Shown piece by piece: positions 54,065-64,000 of a DNA stretch of 64,000 nucleotides (position 1 is the first letter of the stretch; each line of letters starts with the position of its first letter). The notes under the pieces are model-generated. The model worked only from the letters and a program-made list of their open reading frames with translations, ran no database searches and was not told the DNA's origin. The stretch comes from Salinisphaera sp. G21_0 (GTDB lineage Bacteria > Pseudomonadota > Gammaproteobacteria > Pseudomonadales > Endozoicomonadaceae), in the NCBI RefSeq assembly GCF_017744115.1, contig NZ_JAGHQW010000018.1:1-64000 (forward strand), given 5' to 3'. A program made the position numbers and the translations under genes.

Positions 54065-55375
54065 CTAACCATCCAGATGCCAGCTTTTCGGGATAGAAAA
54101 TTCCACATTTTCCAGTAGCCTGCCCACCGCCGCCAGAACACGGTAACGGGCATAGGTTTCCTGATAGATGGCGGAGGTTAAGCTATTGCTGGACTGAAAC
54201 AATTCATTCTCGCTGTCCAGTAAGTCCAGCAGTGTCCGCTTACCAATATTAAATTGCTCCCGGTATGCCGCAACCGTATCCCGGCTGGCATCTTCATGAA
54301 GCAATAAATACTCTCGTTGTGCGCCAATAAACTGCAGAGCCGCCCAGCTGACACGCATTCTTTCTTCGACATCTCTCATGACTCTGGCTTTCTCGGAGCG
54401 CCGCTCTTCTGCCTGATGGGCACTCTCCAGCAAGCGAGCCTGATCACCGCCGCCGCGGAACAAGTTGTAGCGAAGACGGACCATGGCGACCGTATCACCA
54501 TAATCACCCAGTTGGCCATCGGCATTGCGCCTCCAGCTTTGGTCTAACTCAGCATCCAGTGATGGCAGATAACTGCTTTTTCGGGAAGAATAAGCGTATT
54601 CCGAGGATTCAACATCCATTTCAGCAGCTTTGACACTGGGGTGATCCTGCTTGCTATTTTTAATGGCACTGTGCAAATCTTCTGGCAAATCAAGATGTGC
54701 AAAACCAGGGAACTCCAAATCACCGGGACTATGCCCAACCAACGCACGGTACTCACTTTCAGCATCCATCAGATTATTTCTGGCACTGATGAGATTGGCA
54801 TTTGCTCTTGCCCGCCGCCCCTCTACCTGGATCAAATCAGAGCTTCGGGCAACCCCCTGACGGGCACGACGCTCAATCTGATCAAAAATTTCGTGATGAA
54901 TGCCCAGGTTTTCTTCTGCCAGTTCAACCAGATCACGACGCTCAAGCACTTTGAGATAAACATTGATAACCTGCAGCGCCAGATCTTCCAGAGTAGAGTA
55001 GAGCCGCCAATGCTCAGCCTCAGCGCCTTTACGGGCGCCCTTCACGTTGTACCAGGTATTAAAACCCGCAAAAAGGTTCTGCTTCAGAGAAAATGAGGCT
55101 TCCTTGCGGGTGAGCTTGTCCCCATCGGTATCTGGACTGGTATCCTTTTGCTGTCTGCCGATACCGGCCGCAAGATCAATCGTTGGCCAGAAATCGGCAG
55201 CGACTGCATCGATATTTTTTCTCTCAGCCTTTAGACGACTAAGAGCAACTTTTGCCTCAGGGTTTGAACGCAGAGCCTGACCCAAAGCTTCTTCCAGAGA
55301 TTCAGCTGAGACGTCAGCATTCCATCCAAGCAGGCCTGAAAACACGCTGATCAGCAGAAATTGAAAACGGTTCAT
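54065..55375 (-). CDS. TolC-family outer membrane channel
   Basis: A 436-residue outer-membrane efflux/secretion protein of the type I secretion (TolC/AggA/LapE) kind. The signal peptide (FQFLLISVFSGLLGWN...ADVSA) is followed by SLEEALGQALRSNPEAKVALSRL and the two duplicated OEP repeats rich in coiled-coil helices (LALQVINVYLKVLERRDLVELAEENL; YREQFNIGKRTLLDLLDSENELF). It would form the outer-membrane part of a three-part export system, but no ABC transporter, adaptor or substrate gene is adjacent. The ATG has AGGGACC upstream. Confidence 0.9.
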   Translation of the reverse strand: MNRFQFLLISVFSGLLGWNADVSAESLEEALGQALRSNPEAKVALSRLKAERKNIDAVAADFWPTIDLAAGIGRQQKDTSPDTDGDKLTRKEASFSLKQNLFAGFNTWYNVKGARKGAEAEHWRLYSTLEDLALQVINVYLKVLERRDLVELAEENLGIHHEIFDQIERRARQGVARSSDLIQVEGRRARANANLISARNNLMDAESEYRALVGHSPGDLEFPGFAHLDLPEDLHSAIKNSKQDHPSVKAAEMDVESSEYAYSSRKSSYLPSLDAELDQSWRRNADGQLGDYGDTVAMVRLRYNLFRGGGDQARLLESAHQAEERRSEKARVMRDVEERMRVSWAALQFIGAQREYLLLHEDASRDTVAAYREQFNIGKRTLLDLLDSENELFQSSNSLTSAIYQETYARYRVLAAVGRLLENVEFSIPKSWHLDG

Positions 55376-55635
55376 GGAGGTCCCTGTCTCTTTCGTACGG
55401 AGATTTATTATCTAGATACATCGCCATGAACAGTCGGGACTTTACAGTGGGTTGGAAAAATCGTGACCAGGAACCATTACGTTTCTGGTCAGCAATGACC
55501 AACTTATGATAAAAAAGGATAATAAACGGTCCAGATATCCGGTTAAAACAGAATTAAGCCATTGGGAACGGACCAACAAGAAAGGAATGGCAGCGAACCA
55601 TTGTCGCTTCTTCTGCGGATTTTCAGGGGTAAAAC

Positions 55636-56034
55636 ATGCAAGGTAGCGGAACAGACCTCAAGGTCATGATCATCGATGACAGCAAGACGATTCGTCGTAC
55701 AGCTGAAACACTTCTGACAAAGGCGGGCTGCCAGGTGGTTACCGCCACCGATGGCTTTGACGCATTGGCAAAAATCGCCGAGTCCGAACCGGACATCATC
55801 TTTGTCGATATCATGATGCCTCGTCTTGACGGCTATCAAACCTGTGCGCTGATTAAAAATAACAACGCTTTTAAACAGATTCCCGTCATCATGCTCTCCA
55901 GTAAGGACGGTCTCTTCGATCGTGCCAGAGGACGAATTGCCGGTTCAGATTACTATCTGACCAAGCCATTCAGTCGTGATGAACTGTTCACAACGATTCG
56001 GGAACACTGCCCTGACTATGCTCTGGCCGTTTAA
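55636..56034 (+). CDS. pilG: Type IV pilus response regulator PilG
   Basis: A 132-residue single-domain CheY-like regulator: VMIIDDSKTIRRTAE, phospho-acceptor Asp 58 in IIFVDIMMPRLDG, and the lysine in YYLTKPFSRDELF. Being first in pilG-pilH-pilI-pilJ-chpA identifies it as PilG, which with PilH relays signals from ChpA to the pilus extension and retraction motors and to cAMP control in Pseudomonas. AGGGGT lies upstream of the ATG. Confidence 0.94.
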   Translation: MQGSGTDLKVMIIDDSKTIRRTAETLLTKAGCQVVTATDGFDALAKIAESEPDIIFVDIMMPRLDGYQTCALIKNNNAFKQIPVIMLSSKDGLFDRARGRIAGSDYYLTKPFSRDELFTTIREHCPDYALAV

Positions 56035-56163
56035 ACGTACGTGAATGGAAAGCCCCTGACGACGTCTCTGCCAATGAGACCCGGAAGGGGTTCAGAAAAT
56101 AAATAAAAGCAAGTAACCAAGTTTGGTGCGGCCCTTATTCAGGCCAAAACACCCGGGGGATTT

Positions 56164-56538
56164 ATGGCTAAGGTATTAATTGTTGACGACTCACCAACCG
56201 AACTGTACCAGCTAAGCGCAATGCTCGAGAAACATGGTCATACCGTAATGACGGCTGACAATGGTGCCGATGGTGTCGCCCTCTGCCGGGAAGAGCAGCC
56301 TGATGCGGTATTAATGGATATCGTCATGCCCGGCCTGAACGGCTTTCAAGCCACCCGGCAGCTCTCTAAAGATGGCAGCACTGGACACATTCCGGTCATT
56401 ATTGTCACCACCAAAGACCAGGAAACGGATCGCGTCTGGGGCATGCGGCAGGGAGCCAGAAACTATCTGACCAAGCCCATTAAGGAAACCCTGCTGCTGG
56501 AAACGCTGAACGAAGTCCTGAGTGATGCTGCGGCCTGA
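56164..56538 (+). CDS. pilH: Type IV pilus response regulator PilH
   Basis: A 124-residue CheY-like receiver (VLIVDDSPTELYQLS, Asp 52 in AVLMDIVMPGLNG, NYLTKPIKE). It is the second regulator of the Chp system and in Pseudomonas acts as a phosphate sink and in pilus retraction. It is separated from pilG by 129 bp and preceded by GGGGG near the ATG. Confidence 0.94.
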   Translation: MAKVLIVDDSPTELYQLSAMLEKHGHTVMTADNGADGVALCREEQPDAVLMDIVMPGLNGFQATRQLSKDGSTGHIPVIIVTTKDQETDRVWGMRQGARNYLTKPIKETLLLETLNEVLSDAAA

Positions 56539-56636
56539 ATCAGGCCTGGCTACTCCGAAAAACCCTTTCGGACAAGAGGGCTATCCCGCATTCGTCACGG
56601 TCAATTGTCAAGGGAACAATGAAGGAAAGGAGTACT

Positions 56637-57194
56637 ATGAGCAACTCCAGTCATCCGTTCGACTATCTGGAGACACTTGAGCAAAGTGCTTCCCTGTACA
56701 GTGCTCAAATCCCGGTAGAGCAAACTGATCTGAGCTATTGGCAGGGTGTCAGCTTTTTGCTGGATGGTCAGTATTATATGGTTCAGGTTGGTTCAATATC
56801 TGAGATTCTTCCCGTTCCCCAGACAACGCCATTGCCCGGTGTGCAACGATGGGTCAGGGGATTAGCGAATGTCCGGGGACGTCTGATACCCGTCGTCAGC
56901 CTGGGTGACTTTCTGAAAAGTAACCAGGCCAGTTATGTTTCCAGTCAACCCAATCACAACAACCGGATACTTGTTATCGAGAAGAAAGACATTTCCGTTG
57001 GCCTTATCGTTGATGAAGTAAAAGGTATGCAGCAGTTTACCGCCAGCAGCCACGCAGATGAGATACCGGAATCCGTTCCGAAAAATATTCATCCATTTAC
57101 CCAGGGCTCCTATGTCAAAGATCAACACTATGTCGTATTCAGTGTTGAGGGACTCGTGACCAACGAGCGTTTTCTAAAGGCCGCCAGTGAATAA
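56637..57194 (+). CDS. pilI: Chp-system coupling protein PilI (CheW-like)
   Basis: A 185-residue CheW-domain protein that couples PilJ to ChpA. VSFLLDGQYYMVQVGSISEILPVP, RWVRGLANVRGRLIPVVSLGDFL and LVIEKKDISVGLIVDEVKGM are the CheW core. The ATG at 56637 with AAAGGAG upstream is preferred to the ATG six codons earlier. Confidence 0.93.
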   Translation: MSNSSHPFDYLETLEQSASLYSAQIPVEQTDLSYWQGVSFLLDGQYYMVQVGSISEILPVPQTTPLPGVQRWVRGLANVRGRLIPVVSLGDFLKSNQASYVSSQPNHNNRILVIEKKDISVGLIVDEVKGMQQFTASSHADEIPESVPKNIHPFTQGSYVKDQHYVVFSVEGLVTNERFLKAASE

Positions 57195-57234
57195 ACAGGA
57201 TTTTGATTTCACATCAGAAATCGGGGAATAAACC

Positions 57235-59304
57235 ATGAAAGGCAATCAAGCGAATATGGGACAGGGAAGCAAGGCAAACAGAGCCACGATCGCTTCGATC
57301 ACCATGCTGGTGCTGTCCCTGTCAGTGATGACAGGTGCATTTATCTACAACAACCAGCAGTCCCAGCTGCTACACACCCATGAAACCAATGCCAGTGAGC
57401 TTCGGGTTCTTTCCCAACAGATTGCCAAAAACGCCTCCGAAGCGGCCTCCGGTAAAGAAGAAGCCTTTCCCCTGCTGAAAGAAGCAACAGCGATGTTTGG
57501 CCAGTATATTGATGAGTTGAACCGTGGCAGCCTTTCTGTTATCCCCTTTATTGACACGTCCGATAGCGCTACCGCCCAACAGATTGAAGCCCTGGATTCT
57601 TCATGGTCTGAAATGAAGGTAGAAGCCGACAGTATTCTCGCTGCACAGAATACCGTACTGTCTCTGCATGATGTTGCTACCACACTGAGTGAAACCATTC
57701 CCCAACTGCAAATTGAGTACGACGAGGTGGTAGAAATCCTTCTGGATAACAATGCGCCCTCGGACCAGATTGCCATGGCTCAGCGCCAGCCCTGGCTGGC
57801 AGAGCGTATTATCCGGAGTGTTGCCAAGGTTCTGGAAGGTGACGAAGACTCCATCATGGCGGCTGACAGCTTTGGCCGTGATGCCAAACTCTTCGGGCGG
57901 GTACTGCAAGGTATGCTGGAAGGTAATCTTGCCATGCGCATCAGTCAGGTGACTGATGATGAGGCCATTGACCGCCTTAAGGAGATCTCCGACCTGTTTG
58001 AATTCGTCGATGGCAGCGTTGATGAGATTCTGGAAACCTCTCCGGAACTGTTCCAGGTACGAGCCGCTTCCGACACCATATTCACCGATTCACAACAACT
58101 GCTGCAGCAAACATCGGTGCTGGCAGACACCCTGTCCACGTCCACCATTGAACAGAAGACACTTGAGCTGATCATCATGGCCTCCGGTGGCCTTTCCGTT
58201 CTGTTTGTCCTGTTCACGGCCATGTCCATCATTATGGATACCCGCCGTCGTCTGGAAGAAACCAAAACCCAAAGCGAGGCGACCAGAGCCCAGAACGCTG
58301 CTAACCAGAAGGCCATTCTGCGACTTCTGGATGAAATGGCGGACCTGGCAGACGGTGACTTGACGGTTAAGGCCAGTGTTACCGAAGACTTTACCGGTGC
58401 CATTGCGGACTCCATTAACTTCTCCATTGAACAACTGCGCGCCCTGGTTAACACCATCAACCAGACGGCCGTCAAGGTCGACGCAGCCGCCCAGGAAACA
58501 CAGGCAACCGCCCGACTGCTGGCGGAAGCTTCCGACCATCAGGCCCAGGAAATTGGCGCTACAACCCAGTCCGTGAACCAGATGGCCGAGTCCATTGACA
58601 AGGTCTCCAGCGAAGCCTCCGACTCCGCCGATGTGGCCGAGCGCTCGGTACAGATCGCGGCTAACGGTGGGTTGGTGGTACGAAACACCATTGATGGCAT
58701 GACCACTATCCGTGAACAGATTCAGGATACCTCCAAGCGAATTAAACGACTGGGTGAATCCTCTCAGGAAATCGGTGACATTATCTCGCTGATCAATGAG
58801 ATCGCCGACCAGACCAACATTCTCTCCCTGAACGCCGCTATCCAGGCCTCCATGGCCGGTGAAGCAGGCCGGGGTTTTGCCGTGGTTGCCGACGAGGTTC
58901 AACGTCTGGCAGAACGGGTATCGGCAGCCACCAAACAGGTCGAAGCGCTGGTATCGACCATCCAGACTGACACCAACGAAGCGGTCATCTCCATGGAACA
59001 AACCACCTCTGAAGTGGTACACGGAGCCCGTCTGGCACAGGATGCCGGTGTTGCACTGGAAGAGATCGAGCAGGTGTCCAACAGCCTGTCAGGCCTGATC
59101 CGGAACATCTCTGAAACCGCAAAAGTCCAGGCACAGTCAGCCTCACAGATCTCCAGCCGCATGGTGGCCATCCGGGATATTTCTATTCAAACCTCCTCAG
59201 GAACCAAGGCCACCGCTCAATCTATCGGTGATCTGGCCGGTATGGCCATGGAGATGCGTCAGTCGGTCACAGGTTTCAAACTGCCTGAAACTACAGAGTC
59301 CTGA
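57235..59304 (+). CDS. pilJ: Chp-system methyl-accepting protein PilJ
   Basis: A 689-residue chemoreceptor for type IV pilus control. Membrane segments are at ~18-38 (ASITMLVLSLSVMTGAFIY) and ~310-335 (LELIIMASGGLSVLFVLFTAMSII), flanking a periplasmic helical PilJ domain. A HAMP-like region and the signalling hairpin follow, with EIADQTNILSLNAAIQASMAGEAGRGFAVVADEV at the tip. In Pseudomonas PilJ senses pilus-related surface cues. It is 40 bp after pilI with GGGGAA before the ATG. Confidence 0.95.
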   Translation: MKGNQANMGQGSKANRATIASITMLVLSLSVMTGAFIYNNQQSQLLHTHETNASELRVLSQQIAKNASEAASGKEEAFPLLKEATAMFGQYIDELNRGSLSVIPFIDTSDSATAQQIEALDSSWSEMKVEADSILAAQNTVLSLHDVATTLSETIPQLQIEYDEVVEILLDNNAPSDQIAMAQRQPWLAERIIRSVAKVLEGDEDSIMAADSFGRDAKLFGRVLQGMLEGNLAMRISQVTDDEAIDRLKEISDLFEFVDGSVDEILETSPELFQVRAASDTIFTDSQQLLQQTSVLADTLSTSTIEQKTLELIIMASGGLSVLFVLFTAMSIIMDTRRRLEETKTQSEATRAQNAANQKAILRLLDEMADLADGDLTVKASVTEDFTGAIADSINFSIEQLRALVNTINQTAVKVDAAAQETQATARLLAEASDHQAQEIGATTQSVNQMAESIDKVSSEASDSADVAERSVQIAANGGLVVRNTIDGMTTIREQIQDTSKRIKRLGESSQEIGDIISLINEIADQTNILSLNAAIQASMAGEAGRGFAVVADEVQRLAERVSAATKQVEALVSTIQTDTNEAVISMEQTTSEVVHGARLAQDAGVALEEIEQVSNSLSGLIRNISETAKVQAQSASQISSRMVAIRDISIQTSSGTKATAQSIGDLAGMAMEMRQSVTGFKLPETTES

Positions 59305-59431
59305 CACTGACTCCGCAAGAGACGAGTATGACAACAAGCATAATGCCCGCCGTTCGGGTGCTCTTGATAAATAGAGCGTTAAAAAGAGCGCATACAACAG
59401 CGGGAATGGTAGCTGGAAACGGGAGCCAGGC

Positions 59432-62400
59432 ATGGTCGAACAGCGTGAATACATAGGACTGGACTGGGTTATCGGAGAGATTGAAGGCACCCTCACTGAA
59501 GCCCGTCAGGACCTTGAACAGTATGCTGATTCCACAGATGAGGCTGTGTTTCTGGAGAATTGTCGTACCAAAATCCAGCAAATTCACAGCACGCTGAAGA
59601 TATTGAAACAGAAGGGAGCCCGGTTACTTACCGGGGAAATTCTGCTGTTATTAGATAGCCTGAATGAGACTCCGGCGAATAACAATCAGCAACAGCTGGT
59701 GGTACTGATTCAGGCAATGCTTCAGCTGCCAGGCTATCTTGTCCATACCTCCAGATCTGGCAAGGATACCCCCAGCCTGCTGAAGCACCTGCTCAATGAA
59801 ATGCGCCAATTACGCGGGCAGCGGGCTCTGTCTGATATTGATTTTTTTGCACCGGTCATCGTTCACACCATTGCACCAATCCCTGAAGCACAGCTGAACA
59901 AACTGCAGGCCAGCGGCTTTGCGGTTCTGGTACGGAAAATACGGCAGAAATATCAGCTGTGTCTTGCCGGCATTCTCAGGGACAGCCAGCGGGAGCAGCA
60001 ACTGACGGTCATCAGTAAAATATTTGCCAAGCTGCAAAACCTTTGCTGGGACTCGCCAATTTCACCGCTATGGGACGCCTGCACCGCATTCTCCGAGGGC
60101 CTCAAGGAAGGCTCTATTGCCATAGACAGTCACGCCATCAGAATCCTTCGTGAAATGGACAATGAGTTCAAGTGTCTGGCCACTGAGGAAGCCAAACGCC
60201 TGAACACCCCGCCCTCGGAAGAGATTCTGAGAGGGATTCTTTATCGGATCGCCAAAGCAAACAGTGATCATGCGCTTATCCTCTCTCTGAAGCGACGATA
60301 CTCTCTGGACCAGGCCCTGGAGGCAGAGCCGCAGGATGCCAATCTGCTCAACATTGATGCAGCGACATCGGTGGTGAAAGCCATCAAGGAAGAGCTCACT
60401 CATATCAAAGATGCCCTGGATCTCTACCTGCTGAACCCCGGGGGCAATCAATCCAGGCTTCGGGATCAACTGGCCACCTGCCAGCAAATCTCTGACACAT
60501 TAGGCATGCTTGGCCTCGAATCGTTGCAGAAAATCATGCACAGAGAGCATCAACACCTGCAGATGATCCTTACTGGTAGCCGCTCGCCCGAAAAAGTGAA
60601 CGATACCCTGATCAATACGGCTGCCCGGTTGCTTGAAGTGGAATCCGGACTGAACCAGTTCATAGGCCTGAACCGATCGGTAACCGGCCAGAGCTCTGTA
60701 TCAGCACAGATAAACGATATTCACCAGAAAGTGATTTATGAAGCCCGGAAAAACCTGAAAGAGGCCAAAGGGGCTTTGGAGGGCTACCTTGGCAGTGATT
60801 ATAATCAGGAGTTCCTGGTCAAGTTGTTACCCCTGTTAAAAAGCATCCAGGGCAGTCTTGCCATGATTCCTCTGGACCGTGTTGCTGAGTTAATCAGTCG
60901 CTGTTCAAGGCATATTCAGCAGCAATGGCTGGACAAAAACCTCAAGCCCGGTCTTGATGAGCTGGATGCAATGGCCGATAGTTTGTCCAGCATTGAATAC
61001 TATCTGGAACAGTTGAGTGGCGGGGCTTCTGCCCACGTTGAAAAAACGCTGGATATTACCCGGAAAAGTATTGATCGGCTTGAGTCATCCGTTACCGTCA
61101 CAAAAGCAGAACCTGCCGCGCCAGCCATTTCATCCACCCCGAAACCTGAAGCCAAAGCTAACCCGTTCGCTGCCCACCTGCTTTCCGATGAAGAGAGAGC
61201 GGCCCCGGAGGAACAAGCGGCTGACAATGACGTTATTGAGTTTCACTACGAAAAGCCTCTGTCGTCAGCTACCGGAGCGGTTGCTGCCAGTGAAAAAGAA
61301 GCAGACTACGGCCCAACCATAGAGTTCTCAACCGACAGCCTGAGCCCCTCTCAGGCAGTTACCGGGAAACAGGACACGACCTACTCCCACTCGATCGATA
61401 TAGTCCACAGGGATAACCTGATTCCGGCAGCGGCGTCGATTGAAAACCCGCTAACAGTGAGTGATGAGCCGGCACAGACGGTTGATTTTTCGGCGAATGA
61501 AGAAAATCTGCCGGACCTGGAAAGCTACTCTCCTGAAGAAACATTCTCACTTTCTGAGATTGCGCCCCCTTCATCAGATCATACCCTAACCATACATAAC
61601 ACCCCGGACAGCGATGACATCGCTGGGGATCTAACACCGTCACACCACTCTTCCCCGGAGGACTCTCTCTCTAAAGAAGACACCTTCAGTCTGTCCATGG
61701 ATGAAGATGACGACGACGACCTCCATGAAGTTTTCGTCGAAGAAGCGACAGAAGTTCAGCAACAGCTCAAAGCGCTATTGCCACAATGGCACAGTAATAT
61801 CCATGATGCAGCCACCACCAATGAGATCAGAAGAGCATTTCATATGTTAAAGGGCAGCGGCCGCATGATCGGTGCTGACGTTATCGGTGAGCTGGCATGG
61901 TCATTGGAAAACATGCTGAACAACGTGGTCAAAGGCACGATTAAAGCGTCTGAGCCAATAGCTGAGCTACTCCATGAAGTCATCGCTATGCTGCCTGAAC
62001 TGGTGAATGATTTTGCCGGGGACAGTCAACAGCTAACCCCGGAAGTTCTGCTTTGCATGGAGAAAGCAGATGCCCTGGGTAAAGGAAACCACTTTGTCGT
62101 TGATAGTGAGGAGCTGGTAGAGCCTGAGCAGCAAGAACCGGCCATGATGTTTGGCGACATTATCGAGGACAGTGCCGGAGAAGCTCTGCATAGCGACGTT
62201 GATGAGCTGGATAATGAACTGACAGAACCTCCGGAAACCGAGGCAATCAGTTACGTTACAACTGAAGAGCAAACCGTTGAGCTGGATAGCGGGTTTGATC
62301 AACAGTTAATGGCAATTTTTGACACTGAAGCCAGAAGTCATCTCAGTGTCGTCAAAGAGTTCATCGATAGTAGCCATCAAATGGGTGGCGATATCCAGAT

Positions 62401-64000
62401 CACGGATTCTGTCCAGCGGGCACTGCACACCCTGAAAGGCAGTGCCTTTATGGCAGACATTACCCCCCTTGCCGAGCTGGTTGCCGCTATTGAAAAGACC
62501 ATCAAGGAATTCCGGGCACACCTGGTGCCTGCTGATAGTCAGGTCATCAGCATGCTGGAACAGGGGGTAGACCTGATTGAAGACGCACTGCAACAACTGC
62601 AAACCAACTCCCACCCTCTGGAGCTGAAAGTTGATAGCTTTCTTAACTGGCTTGATGCGCTTCATAACCAACTACTCAGCAACAGTTTGCATGATGAGTC
62701 TGCCCGGGAACCTGCACCAGTAAAGCAGCCAACAGGCCAGCAGGCAGCACTGTTCCTGGCCAGCGACCTTGACCTGTTACTGGATGCCAGCAGCCATCTG
62801 AAATCATGGGTTAATGGTACGCCCCACGAGGAGCTTGACCGGTTCAAGTTTGAACTGAAGGTGCTTGCTGAGAATGCCAATGAAGCAGGTTTGTCGGCTA
62901 TCACAGAGCTCTGTGATGTGTTACATGATGTCTGCACTTACCTGGAGACCCATGAGACCCGCCTTCCCCAACTGTTACTGCCGCCATTTACGGACGGCTT
63001 CGAAGCCCTGGTTGAAATGATGAACCAGGTGGCTTCTCAGCAAACGCCGGAACCGCCACACGCGATTTTCAGCGCTCTGCGTGAAGCACTGGAGTCTTTG
63101 CTGTTTGAGCAGGCATTGAGTCAGGCAGATCCCGACCTGACGTTCGAAGAAGACCTCGAAGATCATGACTTTGATGCCCTGCTTGATTTTGATGCAGAGA
63201 CAGAGGCAGCAGAAGACATCGACTTATCGTTCACTGAAGATAATCGTTTCAAACCGATAGCCCAGCCGTCCTGGAGTGCTTCAGTCACGGCAGAAGGCAC
63301 ATCTTTTGCTCCGTACAGCAATGGGTCAGAGCCCGAGCCGGAGCTGCACAAGCTGTTTATCGAGGAGGCTTATGAGCTGCTCGAAGACTCAGCCCAGTCT
63401 CTGGAAACATGGCTGGGCAATACCAGCGATTTACAACCGGTTCATGAACTTCAACGATGCCTGCACACCCTGAAAGGGGGAGCAATGATGGCAGAACTCC
63501 ATGAGCTTGGAGAACTGACCCATGGGCTGGAAGATATCTATGAATCCATTGCCAATGGCAGCTGTGAGCCTGAAAGCGCCCCTCTGGCGCTGATTCAGAA
63601 AACTCACGACATCATAGAGACAACACTGAAAACCCCTGGCAACGGGCAGCCATCCCCTGACGTACAGCGCATGCTGGAAGAGCTCAGGCAATGGAAGCAT
63701 AGACTGAACGCCAGCCACTCAACCGCTGAAGAGCCTGATACTCTTCCGGACTACCTGGGGCAGGCTGCGCCAGCCAAACCTCTCACCAGGACCTTTGATG
63801 AAGATACATGGGTCAATAACCTGTCAGAACTGCCCGCACCTGATCTACCGCAGCCGATGCCCGGTCAGGTACTGGAACCCGTTTCTACCATCCGGGTAGC
63901 GCCCCAGACCTCTGCCGATGGGGAAGAGACAACGCTTCAGTCATCACTCAGTGAAATGGTCCGCATTCCCCCGGAACTTCTGGAAACCCTGATCAATCTT
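59432..64000 (+). CDS. chpA: ChpA chemosensory histidine kinase, N-terminal part (3' end beyond window)
   Basis: The frame is open from the ATG at 59432 (GGGAG upstream) to the window edge, 1523 codons. It begins YIGLDWVIGEIEGTLTEARQDLEQ, the ChpA start. Three intact HPt domains are visible, with phospho-histidines in AFHMLKGSGRMIG (His 804), ALHTLKGSAFMAD (His 999) and CLHTLKGGAMMAE (His 1345); earlier parts look like degenerate HPt-like helical modules. Acidic linkers join them. The window ends at VRIPPELLETLINL, the start of the CheA dimerisation domain, so the kinase, CheW-like and receiver domains lie outside. It is the central kinase of the pil-chp pathway. Pseudomonas ChpA is also a very large multi-HPt protein. 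Confidence 0.93.
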   Translation, partial: MVEQREYIGLDWVIGEIEGTLTEARQDLEQYADSTDEAVFLENCRTKIQQIHSTLKILKQKGARLLTGEILLLLDSLNETPANNNQQQLVVLIQAMLQLPGYLVHTSRSGKDTPSLLKHLLNEMRQLRGQRALSDIDFFAPVIVHTIAPIPEAQLNKLQASGFAVLVRKIRQKYQLCLAGILRDSQREQQLTVISKIFAKLQNLCWDSPISPLWDACTAFSEGLKEGSIAIDSHAIRILREMDNEFKCLATEEAKRLNTPPSEEILRGILYRIAKANSDHALILSLKRRYSLDQALEAEPQDANLLNIDAATSVVKAIKEELTHIKDALDLYLLNPGGNQSRLRDQLATCQQISDTLGMLGLESLQKIMHREHQHLQMILTGSRSPEKVNDTLINTAARLLEVESGLNQFIGLNRSVTGQSSVSAQINDIHQKVIYEARKNLKEAKGALEGYLGSDYNQEFLVKLLPLLKSIQGSLAMIPLDRVAELISRCSRHIQQQWLDKNLKPGLDELDAMADSLSSIEYYLEQLSGGASAHVEKTLDITRKSIDRLESSVTVTKAEPAAPAISSTPKPEAKANPFAAHLLSDEERAAPEEQAADNDVIEFHYEKPLSSATGAVAASEKEADYGPTIEFSTDSLSPSQAVTGKQDTTYSHSIDIVHRDNLIPAAASIENPLTVSDEPAQTVDFSANEENLPDLESYSPEETFSLSEIAPPSSDHTLTIHNTPDSDDIAGDLTPSHHSSPEDSLSKEDTFSLSMDEDDDDDLHEVFVEEATEVQQQLKALLPQWHSNIHDAATTNEIRRAFHMLKGSGRMIGADVIGELAWSLENMLNNVVKGTIKASEPIAELLHEVIAMLPELVNDFAGDSQQLTPEVLLCMEKADALGKGNHFVVDSEELVEPEQQEPAMMFGDIIEDSAGEALHSDVDELDNELTEPPETEAISYVTTEEQTVELDSGFDQQLMAIFDTEARSHLSVVKEFIDSSHQMGGDIQITDSVQRALHTLKGSAFMADITPLAELVAAIEKTIKEFRAHLVPADSQVISMLEQGVDLIEDALQQLQTNSHPLELKVDSFLNWLDALHNQLLSNSLHDESAREPAPVKQPTGQQAALFLASDLDLLLDASSHLKSWVNGTPHEELDRFKFELKVLAENANEAGLSAITELCDVLHDVCTYLETHETRLPQLLLPPFTDGFEALVEMMNQVASQQTPEPPHAIFSALREALESLLFEQALSQADPDLTFEEDLEDHDFDALLDFDAETEAAEDIDLSFTEDNRFKPIAQPSWSASVTAEGTSFAPYSNGSEPEPELHKLFIEEAYELLEDSAQSLETWLGNTSDLQPVHELQRCLHTLKGGAMMAELHELGELTHGLEDIYESIANGSCEPESAPLALIQKTHDIIETTLKTPGNGQPSPDVQRMLEELRQWKHRLNASHSTAEEPDTLPDYLGQAAPAKPLTRTFDEDTWVNNLSELPAPDLPQPMPGQVLEPVSTIRVAPQTSADGEETTLQSSLSEMVRIPPELLETLINL

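Noticed and set aside
1-64000. Search for tRNA, rRNA, riboswitches and phage attachment sites
   Set aside because: No cloverleaf, rRNA segment, recognisable riboswitch or integrase gene was seen by eye; a tRNA or covariance-model scan would be decisive.

Overview
The window looks like chromosome of a marine, animal-associated gammaproteobacterium close to Endozoicomonas (Oceanospirillales). This is inference from gene content: Pseudomonas-type gene order (argH-algZ-algR-hemC-hemD-hemX-hemY, algQ-FKBP-algP-like-yheS, gshA/tex, hslO/pckA, pilGHIJ-chpA) mixed with eukaryote-like genes (three RING-finger proteins, an OPR/RAP protein, a beta-propeller-like protein, a PEP-synthase-like protein ending in a CaaX box) and many small palindromic repeats.

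Layout. 1-7.6 kb is an accessory block: two same-strand copies of a repeat-rich beta-helix gene (the first cut by the window edge) flank an IS110 transposase remnant, an OPR/RAP-domain gene with a basic C-terminal tail, and the 3' end of a decayed group II intron. 7.97-10.1 kb holds waaF-waaC (LPS inner core). 10.2-13.3 kb is a small acyl carrier protein, a PLP-dependent decarboxylase and an acyl-CoA ligase, the trio usually seen in exosortase-A loci. 13.4-18.1 kb is argH, the AlgZ/AlgR two-component pair and hemC. An inverted RING/GLFG-repeat gene (18.2-20.4 kb) separates hemC from hemD-hemX-hemY-DUF423 (20.7-24.6 kb). 24.7-30.2 kb is an accessory island bracketed by a 107-bp direct repeat and holding a RING gene and the CaaX gene. 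trmB follows, then an orphan gene, then the leftward metX-metW-DUF4426-rdgB-hemW series (32.7-37.0 kb). 37.2-43.5 kb has a TIGR02449 coiled-coil gene, yheS, a RING-H2 gene, a histone H1-like gene, an FKBP isomerase and algQ/rsd. 44.0-48.4 kb is gshA and tex, 48.8-50.7 kb a beta-propeller-like gene, 50.9-53.7 kb pckA and hslO, 54.1-55.4 kb a TolC-family channel. 55.6-64.0 kb is the type IV pilus chemosensory operon pilG-pilH-pilI-pilJ-chpA, with chpA running off the window.

How it fits together. The conserved genes serve haem and LPS synthesis, methionine, glutathione, gluconeogenesis, redox chaperoning and twitching-type motility control. The accessory genes sit singly in the junctions between conserved blocks, several beside three families of miniature inverted-repeat elements (called E1, E2 and E3 here). 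Three of them carry candidate host-addressing features: an NLS-like basic tail, nucleoporin-like GLFG repeats, and a CaaX prenylation box. A set of host-directed proteins moved or edited by small repeats is the most interesting reading of the window, but it is inference; no secretion apparatus or secretion signal was identified.
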